DNA from: Hyphomicrobiales bacterium
Lineage (GTDB): Bacteria > Pseudomonadota > Alphaproteobacteria > Rhizobiales > Aestuariivirgaceae
NCBI GenBank assembly: GCA_016793355.1
Contig: JAEUMG010000391.1
Coordinates: forward strand, 1-50,428
Reading direction: 5' to 3'
DNA: 50,428 nucleotides
Shown piece after piece: positions 44,117-50,428 of the stretch. Under the pieces are notes generated by a model. The model was not told where the DNA came from. It worked only from the letters and a program-made list of their open reading frames with translations, and did not search any database. How positions within the stretch are numbered: the stretch's first letter is position 1; each line of letters opens with the position of its first letter. The position numbers and the translations under genes were made by a program.

Positions 44117-45534
44117 AGCTTCCCCGCGATGTTGGACCGATCCATTTCATCGGCATAGGCGGCATCGGCATGAGCGGCATCGCCGAAGTCATGGCGACGC
44201 TTGGCTATCGCGTGCAGGGTTCCGATATCAGCGACAACTACAATGTCGCGCGATTGCGCAAGGCGGGTATCCAGACCTTCATCGGTCATGCGGCCGCGAA
44301 TATCGGCGATGCGCATGTGGTGGTCGTGTCCTCGGCAGTCAAGGACGACAATCCGGAACTGATCGAGGCGCGGGCGCGCTTTCTGCCGATCGTGCGGCGC
44401 GCGGAGATGCTGGCCGAGTTGATGCGGTTCAAGTCCTGCGTCGCGGTGGGCGGCACGCATGGCAAGACGACGACGACGTCCCTGGTTGCCGCTCTTCTCG
44501 ATGCCGGCGGCTTCGATCCGACGGTCATCAATGGCGGCATCATCAACGCCTATGGTACCAATGCGCGGCTTGGCAAGGGTGACTGGATGGTGGTCGAGTC
44601 GGATGAATCGGACGGCACCTTCGTCAAACTGCCGGCCGATATCGTGATCGTCACCAATATCGATCCCGAGCATCTCGATCACTATGGCAGCTTCGACAAG
44701 GCGCGCGAAGCGTTCCTTGCCTTTGTCGAGAACATTCCGTTCTACGGCTTCGCGGTAATGTGCATCGATCATCCGGAAGTGCAGGCACTCATCGGCCGGG
44801 TGCGCGACCGCCGGATCATCACCTATGGCAGAAGCCCGCAGGCCGAAGTACGCCTTGTCGATGTGAAATATGCCAATGGCGAGACGGTGTTCTCGGTGAA
44901 GCTCACCAGCCGCCGCGACGGCAGCACGCATTTCATCGACGGCCTGACACTGCAGATGCCCGGCGACCACAATGCGCTCAATGCAACCGCAGCCATCGCC
45001 GTGGCGCGTGAACTCGGCATTGCGGACGATGACATCGCCAGGGGCTTCAAGAGCTTCTCCGGCGTCAAGCGGCGGTTCACACGCACCGGCGCCCATAATG
45101 GCATAACGGTGTTTGACGATTACGGGCATCATCCGGTGGAAATAGCGGCCGTGCTCAAGGCGGCACGCAAGGTCACCCAGCGGCGCGTCATCGCCGTCAT
45201 GCAGCCGCATCGCTACACACGATTGTCGAGTCTTTTCAGTGAGTTCTGCACCTGCTTTAACGATGCGGATTCAGTGATCGTGGCCCCTGTCTATGCGGCG
45301 GGCGAGGCGCCAATCGAGGGTGCAACGCATGAGGCGCTGGCGGAAGGGCTCATCGCGCGCGGGCACCGCAATGTCTATCGCATGGATACGCCCGAGCAAT
45401 TGCCGGAAATCGTTGCCGATATCGCAAGGCCGGGCGACATCGTCATCTGCCTCGGCGCCGGCACGATCACGCAATGGGCCTATGCGCTTCCCGGACAATT
45501 GGCGGAGCGCGACAGCAGGGCGGCGACCGGCTGA
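44113..45534 (+). CDS. murC: UDP-N-acetylmuramate-L-alanine ligase MurC
   Basis: This 473-residue ligase adds L-Ala to UDP-MurNAc, the first peptide step. It starts [21 protein letters not shown]. The P-loop is [12 protein letters not shown], followed by [25 protein letters not shown] and [11 protein letters not shown]. It overlaps murG by 4 bases and murB by 1. Confidence 0.97.
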   Translation: MKLPRDVGPIHFIGIGGIGMSGIAEVMATLGYRVQGSDISDNYNVARLRKAGIQTFIGHAAANIGDAHVVVVSSAVKDDNPELIEARARFLPIVRRAEMLAELMRFKSCVAVGGTHGKTTTTSLVAALLDAGGFDPTVINGGIINAYGTNARLGKGDWMVVESDESDGTFVKLPADIVIVTNIDPEHLDHYGSFDKAREAFLAFVENIPFYGFAVMCIDHPEVQALIGRVRDRRIITYGRSPQAEVRLVDVKYANGETVFSVKLTSRRDGSTHFIDGLTLQMPGDHNALNATAAIAVARELGIADDDIARGFKSFSGVKRRFTRTGAHNGITVFDDYGHHPVEIAAVLKAARKVTQRRVIAVMQPHRYTRLSSLFSEFCTCFNDADSVIVAPVYAAGEAPIEGATHEALAEGLIARGHRNVYRMDTPEQLPEIVADIARPGDIVICLGAGTITQWAYALPGQLAERDSRAATG

Positions 45535-46469
45535 TGCAGCGCCTCGACGGACAGGCTCTGCTCAAGCGGTTGCCGGTCGTCAGGGGTCGACTCGAGCCCG
45601 ACGCGGAATTGGCACCGCTCACCTGGTTCCGGGCCGGCGGGAAGGCCGAGGTTCTGTTTGCACCGGCGGATGAATCCGATCTGGCGCAATTCCTCTCCGC
45701 AACGCCTGCCGACATTCCGGTCTATGTGATCGGCGTGGGGTCCAACCTGCTGGTCCGAGACGGTGGCGTTCCGGGCGTCGTGATCCGGCTCGGCAAGGGA
45801 TTTTCGCATGTTGAAGGCGCGGGCCATCACCGGATCCGTGCGGGCGCGGCGGCGCTCGATGTCCGAGTCGCGCGGGTGGCGCTCGATCTTGGTATCACGG
45901 GGTTAACCTTTCTGAGAGGTATACCGGGCACGATCGGCGGCGCGCTCAGGATGAATGGCGGGGCTTATGGCGGGGAAACCAAGGATGTCTTGGTGGAGGC
46001 CAGAGCCGTCGACAGGAGTGGTGGGGCCCACGTGCTGACCAATGCCGACATGCAGTACAGCTACCGTCATTGCGGGGCAGCGGAGGACTTGATCTTCACC
46101 GAGGCTCTGTTTCAGGGGCGTCCCGGCGACCCAAACGAGATTTCCGCGGCCATGGACGCGATCACGCAGAGCCGCGAGTCCACGCAGCCGATCAAGAGCC
46201 GTACCGGCGGCTCCACATTCAAGAATCCGCCTGGCATGAAGTCCTGGCAGTTGATCGATGCGGCGGGCCTGCGCGGCTTTTCGATCGGGCCGGCGAAAGT
46301 GTCCGAACTCCACTGCAATTTCCTCATTAATGAGGGTGACGCTACAGCCGCACAGATCGAAGAACTGGGCGAGACAATCCGCAGGCGCGTGCGCGAAAAT
46401 TCCGGCGTCGAGCTTGAGTGGGAGATCAAGCGGATCGGGTTGCCGGCGGAGCCGGCCGCACTGTCATGA
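45534..46469 (+). CDS. murB: UDP-N-acetylenolpyruvoylglucosamine reductase MurB
   Basis: This 311-residue FAD enzyme reduces UDP-GlcNAc-enolpyruvate to UDP-MurNAc. Blocks are [48 protein letters not shown] and the catalytic serine region [14 protein letters not shown]. It has the shorter form lacking the extra loop of E. coli MurB. ATG 45534 overlaps the murC stop. Confidence 0.96.
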   Translation: MQRLDGQALLKRLPVVRGRLEPDAELAPLTWFRAGGKAEVLFAPADESDLAQFLSATPADIPVYVIGVGSNLLVRDGGVPGVVIRLGKGFSHVEGAGHHRIRAGAAALDVRVARVALDLGITGLTFLRGIPGTIGGALRMNGGAYGGETKDVLVEARAVDRSGGAHVLTNADMQYSYRHCGAAEDLIFTEALFQGRPGDPNEISAAMDAITQSRESTQPIKSRTGGSTFKNPPGMKSWQLIDAAGLRGFSIGPAKVSELHCNFLINEGDATAAQIEELGETIRRRVRENSGVELEWEIKRIGLPAEPAALS

Positions 46470-47404
46470 TGCGCAGAATTCCTCAGGATACGCATGTTGC
46501 AGTGCTGATGGGCGGCTGGTCGGCCGAGCGGGAGGTCAGCCTCAGCAGCGGCGAAGCTTGCGCGAGAGCGCTGCGCGCCGCCGGGTTCACCGTCACGCCG
46601 ATCGATGTGAAGCACGACATCGGGGCGGTGCTCGAAGATCTCAAGCCCGATGTCGCCTTCAATGCGCTTCACGGCAAATGGGGCGAGGACGGCTGCATGT
46701 CGGCGATTCTCGAGACCCTGCAGATTCCCTACACGCATTCGGGCGTTCTCGCTTCCGCACTTGCCATGCACAAGGAGAAATCCAAGATCATCTTCCGCGC
46801 CGCCGGGCTGCCGGTGGCACAGAGCAAGCTCGTTCCGCTTGAGGAGGCGGCGCAGAGTCATCCTATGCCGCTGCCCTACGTGCTGAAGCCGGTGGCGGAG
46901 GGGTCGAGCGTCGGAGTCCATATCGTGACGCGCTCCTCGAACGGGCCCGCGGCCATCGTCCTTGAACAGCGCGCGATCTACGGCGACATGATCATGGCAG
47001 AAAGGTTCATCCCGGGGCGCGAATTGACCTGTGCGGTGATGGGCAATGTGGCGCTCGGCGTTATCGATATCGTGCCGGCTGTCGGCTTCTATGACTACCG
47101 TGCGAAATACGCCCCTGGCGGTTCCAGGCATGTCCTGCCGGCCGAGGTGCCGCAGGACATCTATCGCAAGGTGCAGCAGGTGGCGCTTGCTGCCCATCAG
47201 GCGCTCGGCTGCCGCGGCGTGTCGCGGTCCGACTTCCGATTCGACGATACACCCGGCTCGGATCGCGAACTCGTCCTGCTTGAAGTCAACACACAGCCCG
47301 GCATGACCCCGACCTCTTTGGTGCCCGAACTTGCCGCCCATGCCGGTCACAGCTTTGAAGAACTGGTGACCTGGATGGTCAATGACGCGTCGGTGAACCG
47401 ATGA
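46466..47404 (+). CDS. ddlB: D-alanine-D-alanine ligase
   Basis: This 312-residue ATP-grasp enzyme joins two D-alanines. It starts [64 protein letters not shown] and [18 protein letters not shown] (magnesium site and product clamp) all match the dcw-type Ddl. It overlaps murB and ftsQ by 4 bases each. Confidence 0.96.
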   Translation: MMRRIPQDTHVAVLMGGWSAEREVSLSSGEACARALRAAGFTVTPIDVKHDIGAVLEDLKPDVAFNALHGKWGEDGCMSAILETLQIPYTHSGVLASALAMHKEKSKIIFRAAGLPVAQSKLVPLEEAAQSHPMPLPYVLKPVAEGSSVGVHIVTRSSNGPAAIVLEQRAIYGDMIMAERFIPGRELTCAVMGNVALGVIDIVPAVGFYDYRAKYAPGGSRHVLPAEVPQDIYRKVQQVALAAHQALGCRGVSRSDFRFDDTPGSDRELVLLEVNTQPGMTPTSLVPELAAHAGHSFEELVTWMVNDASVNR

Positions 47405-48270
47405 ACCTCTCAGCCATGATGTACTGGAAGAAGCCTCGTTTCCAGCGCTGGCGCCGGACGCGATTCACGGAGATTGGCAACCGCCGCTCCGTGCGCTTCC
47501 TGGCGCGTGCGGGAGCGCTCGGAATTCTTGCGCTGGCCGTGAGTTTCGGCCTCCAGGACGGCGGGCATCTCAAATACCCAGGCAGTCCATGGGAGAACGC
47601 GTCCGGGCGCATTGCGAGCCTGTTTGGCTTTGCTGCGGACGGCATCAGGATCAGCGGATTGAAGTATCACGATGCCGAGGCGGTTCTCACGCCCATTGGC
47701 GTGCGCCCCGGCGGCTCGCTGATCGGCTTCGATGCGGCAAATGCCCGTAAGCTGCTCGAGAATATGGATTGGGTCCTGTCCGCCAAAGTCATGCGGCTGT
47801 TTCCCAACGAGCTTGAAATCTCCGTAGTTGAACGTGAGCCTTTTGCGTTGTGGCAACGCGGCGGAAGTCATTACGTGATCGATGAAACAGGCTCGGCAAT
47901 GAGCTCGCTCGATCCCGCCCGCCTGTCGAGGCTGCCTCTGGTCACGGGGGAGGGTGCGCAATTCGCAATTTCGGAGCTTGTTAACCAACTTGAAGCGCAT
48001 CCGCGCCTAAAATCCAGATTGCTGGCTGCCGCGCGGGTTGGCCAGCGCCGCTGGACCCTGCATCTCGACAACGGCGTTTCCATCGCCTTGCCCGAAAAGG
48101 ATGTGGAGAAAGCGTTGGCGCGGGTCGAGGAACTCGACCAGCGGTATGAATTGCTGTCCAAGGGTATCAAAGGCATCGATCTGAGGATCGCCGGCCGCGT
48201 CACGGTGATGGTCAGCGAAGCGCCTGCCACGGTGACTGAGAGCAGGCTCAAGTTGAGCCAGCGTCGGTAG
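47401..48270 (+). CDS. ftsQ: Cell division protein FtsQ
   Basis: This 289-residue bitopic membrane protein has a basic cytoplasmic tail (KKPRFQRWRRTRFTEIGNRR). One membrane span follows (FLARAGALGILALAVSFGL), and then a periplasmic POTRA domain (about 75-150) and a beta domain with ERE-type VVEREPFALWQRGG. FtsQ recruits the FtsL/FtsB module. Identity comes from topology, domains and position before ftsA. Confidence 0.94.
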   Translation: MNLSAMMYWKKPRFQRWRRTRFTEIGNRRSVRFLARAGALGILALAVSFGLQDGGHLKYPGSPWENASGRIASLFGFAADGIRISGLKYHDAEAVLTPIGVRPGGSLIGFDAANARKLLENMDWVLSAKVMRLFPNELEISVVEREPFALWQRGGSHYVIDETGSAMSSLDPARLSRLPLVTGEGAQFAISELVNQLEAHPRLKSRLLAAARVGQRRWTLHLDNGVSIALPEKDVEKALARVEELDQRYELLSKGIKGIDLRIAGRVTVMVSEAPATVTESRLKLSQRR

Positions 48271-48289
48271 CAGATAGGTTGCGTCGTTT

Positions 48290-49612
48290 ATGAGTGTGGT
48301 ACCGCTTCATAGTTCCAGTGGCCCGAAGGCCGCTGCTCCGGACAAAACACGCCTCATCGCGGCGCTCGACATCGGGTCAACAAAGGTCAGCTGCCTGATC
48401 GCGCAGGCAAGCCCGGCAAGGCATCGCCTGCCCGGCGGCGAAGAACAGTCGACCCTGCGCATCCTGGGTGTGGGGCATCAGGCGTCACGCGGCGTGAAGG
48501 CTGGCGCGATCATCGATGTGGACGAGGCGGAGAAAGCCATTCGCCTGGCGGTCGACGCGGCAGAACGCATGGCACAGCGGACCATCTCGCAGGTCTGGGT
48601 GAATCTCTCCGGCGGTCGTCCCCGTTCGTCGTCGCACACGGGCGCCGTCAGGACGCGCAATGGCGAAGTGAACGAGGTTGATCTTGCGGCGGCAATGCGC
48701 CAAGCGCTCGAAACGGTCAGGCCGGGAAGGCGCACCGTGTTGCATGTTGCACCGGTCCAGTATCAACTCGACGATGCCAAGGGGCTCAAGTCGCCGGTCG
48801 GCATGTTCGGCGAGATGCTTGGCGTCGAACTCAACGTCGTCACTTGCGAAGCGGCACACATGCGCAATCTCGCGCTGGCAGTCGAGCGCTGTCACCTTTC
48901 AGTGGCAGGCACGGTCATTACTCCCTACGCAGCGGCGAAGTCCGTGCTTGCCGATGACGAGAAGGCCTTGGGCGTAACGCTTGTCGATATGGGCGGGGCG
49001 ACCACCGGCGTTGCCGTCTTCCACAATGGCAATCTGGTTCATTCGAGTATCGTGCCGATCGGCGGCCAGCACATCACCAATGATATCGCGCGCGGTCTTT
49101 CAACCACGATCGCTCATGCCGAGCGGATGAAGACGCTGTGGGGCAGCGCAATCCCATCGCTCATGGACGAGCGCGAGACAGTGGCGGTGCCGCTACTGGG
49201 CGAGCGCGGCGTCGACACGATCCATCAGGTTCCGCGGTCGATGCTGACCGGTATCATCAGGCCGCGGCTCGAAGAGATATTTGAGCTGGTGCGCAACCGG
49301 CTTGAGGAGTCCGGCTGCGCGCGCTTCGGCGGCGGTCGCGTGGTGCTTACCGGCGGCGCGAGCCAACTCAGTGGTGCGCGCGAAGTGGCGGCGCACTGGC
49401 TCGACCGGCAAGTGCGCCTTGGCGTGCCCGCGCAACTGCAGGGCGCCCCCGATAGCGCGCGCGCGCCTGGGTTCGCGGTTGCCGCCGGTCTGCTGACTTA
49501 TGCACTGATGCCGGATGCCACCTGCGCCTTACCGTCCAGTCCAATGGGTGAGACAAATCACCGGCCAGGATACATGCGGCGCGTGGGGCGCTGGCTGGCC
49601 GACAGTTTCTGA
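48290..49612 (+). CDS. ftsA: Cell division protein FtsA
   Basis: This 440-residue actin-like protein tethers FtsZ to the membrane. The phosphate-1 loop is IAALDIGSTKVSCLIA. SHM-type insert domain 1C follows (ILGVGHQASRGVKAGAIIDV), and then VDMGGATTGVAVF and VLTGGASQLSG. The C-terminal MRRVGRWLADSF is the amphipathic membrane-targeting helix. It is the last plus-strand gene seen. ftsZ does not follow within the window. Confidence 0.96.
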   Translation: MSVVPLHSSSGPKAAAPDKTRLIAALDIGSTKVSCLIAQASPARHRLPGGEEQSTLRILGVGHQASRGVKAGAIIDVDEAEKAIRLAVDAAERMAQRTISQVWVNLSGGRPRSSSHTGAVRTRNGEVNEVDLAAAMRQALETVRPGRRTVLHVAPVQYQLDDAKGLKSPVGMFGEMLGVELNVVTCEAAHMRNLALAVERCHLSVAGTVITPYAAAKSVLADDEKALGVTLVDMGGATTGVAVFHNGNLVHSSIVPIGGQHITNDIARGLSTTIAHAERMKTLWGSAIPSLMDERETVAVPLLGERGVDTIHQVPRSMLTGIIRPRLEEIFELVRNRLEESGCARFGGGRVVLTGGASQLSGAREVAAHWLDRQVRLGVPAQLQGAPDSARAPGFAVAAGLLTYALMPDATCALPSSPMGETNHRPGYMRRVGRWLADSF

Positions 49613-49696
49613 CGGCTGCCGGTTTCCGGCGAACCTGCGATCCCGGCACCGCAGCAGCGGAATCGACAGCGCCGGAACATGGACGCCGCCACCTTG

Positions 49697-50425
49697 TTAT
49701 CCGGTGATGTTTTTCTGGAGCGCTCGAATCCGTGCTGCCAGGGATACGACATTGGCGAGACCGCGATGCGGCTTCTCATCGCCCGAGGGACGCGATATCG
49801 TGCCAAAGGACCCTGGCTCAGGATCGCGCGGCTCGACAAGGCGTCCGGTCGTCGGCCGCAGTTCCCCGGGCTCGGTGAGCTGGGGATATTCCGCGCGCAG
49901 GGGGTCTAGCCTTTCAACCTCCGCCGCAAGGGCCAGCGTTTCGCGTTCGGCGTGGGTCAGCATCCGGTCGATTGAGCGCTCCTGGTTGGTGACCTCGTCG
50001 AAATTCGCGGCCGCGCGCTCATATCTGGCGTCGGCATGCTCGGCGTCCAGCGGCGGGTCCATCGAGGCAGCGGCCAGGGCTGCCAGTTCGTGGCGCTCGC
50101 GATTGAAGTTGTAGCGCTGCTCGGCAATCTCACGGGATAGGGCCGTCAATTCCTCGATCCGGCGTTCGAGCCGATCGGCGGTGCTGAGCTGCTCCTGCCT
50201 GAGCGCCGATTCGATCTGCATGGGCTGCTCGGCGAGATGGTGCTGAAGTTCGGCAATCTGCGCGTCGCGCTCGGCAAGGGCATTGGTCAGACTGGCCAAT
50301 TCGTGCTTCAGGCGGCTGACCGTGTCGTGGCTTTCCTGAAGGCGGTCCTGAGCGTCCTGCAGGGCGTTGGTCCGGGTCGCAAGCTCGGATTCAAGCAGGC
50401 TCGTTTGCTCGGAAGCGGAACTCAT
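49697..50425 (-). CDS. Coiled-coil protein of unknown function, possibly incomplete at the window edge
   Basis: At least 242 residues are encoded. Residues about 5-130 are continuous heptads (LESELATRTNALQDAQDRLQ, then HDTVSRLKHELASLTNALAE). A second helical part and a Pro/Arg-rich tail follow (RPTTGRLVEPRDPEPGSFG). The frame is open to the first bases of the complementary edge, so the true start may be outside. It lacks signal or membrane segments. It runs against ftsA, where rhizobia usually carry ftsZ. I recognise no family; chance resemblance to coiled-coil filament proteins means nothing functional. Confidence 0.7.
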   Translation of the reverse strand: MSSASEQTSLLESELATRTNALQDAQDRLQESHDTVSRLKHELASLTNALAERDAQIAELQHHLAEQPMQIESALRQEQLSTADRLERRIEELTALSREIAEQRYNFNRERHELAALAAASMDPPLDAEHADARYERAAANFDEVTNQERSIDRMLTHAERETLALAAEVERLDPLRAEYPQLTEPGELRPTTGRLVEPRDPEPGSFGTISRPSGDEKPHRGLANVVSLAARIRALQKNITG

Positions 50426-50428
50426 CCG

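Overview
The window comes from a GC-rich alphaproteobacterium, most likely of the order Hyphomicrobiales (Rhizobiales). The evidence is the division and cell-wall (dcw) gene order, an alpha-type RNase P RNA, an ArsR-methyltransferase fusion next to metF, MlaA plus MlaC-like proteins, an extensin-like lipoprotein, and short palindromic repeats of the kind scattered through rhizobial genomes. No IS element, tRNA, rRNA or CRISPR array was recognised.

Layout. 1-617 is a gene-free mosaic of inverted repeats. 618-3627 (minus) is a one-permease ABC-2 efflux operon (HlyD-type lipoprotein, ATPase, permease). 3777-9582 holds a PAS-PAS hybrid histidine kinase, a possible 40-residue membrane peptide, a CcoN-like four-helix protein, a secreted RNase T2, EttA and a small coiled-coil protein. 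9607-14179 carries Tam, an isolated MlaC-like protein, an acyltransferase, a GST and an exported CHAT-domain putative protease. 14181-16048 (minus) is the ArsR-methyltransferase and metF pair. 16225-19955 is an envelope block: a cysteine-free MlaA, three tandem MlaC-like paralogues, and an extensin-like lipoprotein with LAS-peptidase-like motifs. 20048-26393 has pabB/pabC for folate, three exported proteins of unknown function, a META-domain protein, an aldo/keto reductase, a TerB/DnaJ protein and an AmpD-type amidase.

26467-33270 contains an amidohydrolase, rnpB, a promoter overlapped by a LexA-box-like sequence in front of a short membrane ORF, an old-yellow-enzyme-type oxidoreductase, a HEPN/MNT toxin-antitoxin pair, and a class III aminotransferase with a cupin. 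This block separates rnpB from the dcw cluster, and mraZ is absent between them. 33374-49612 is the dcw cluster: rsmH-ftsL-ftsI-murE-murF-mraY-murD-ftsW-murG-murC-murB-ddlB-ftsQ-ftsA, tightly packed and mostly overlapping. It makes lipid II from UDP-GlcNAc-enolpyruvate and supplies the divisome synthase FtsW/FtsI, FtsQ/FtsL and FtsA. ftsZ does not follow ftsA; an opposite-strand coiled-coil gene begins there and may run off the window.

Most genes are ordinary. The stretches most worth a second look are the MlaA/MlaC expansion, the exported CHAT protein, the rnpB-to-rsmH insertion with its LexA-like promoter and CtrA-like sites, and the break between ftsA and ftsZ.
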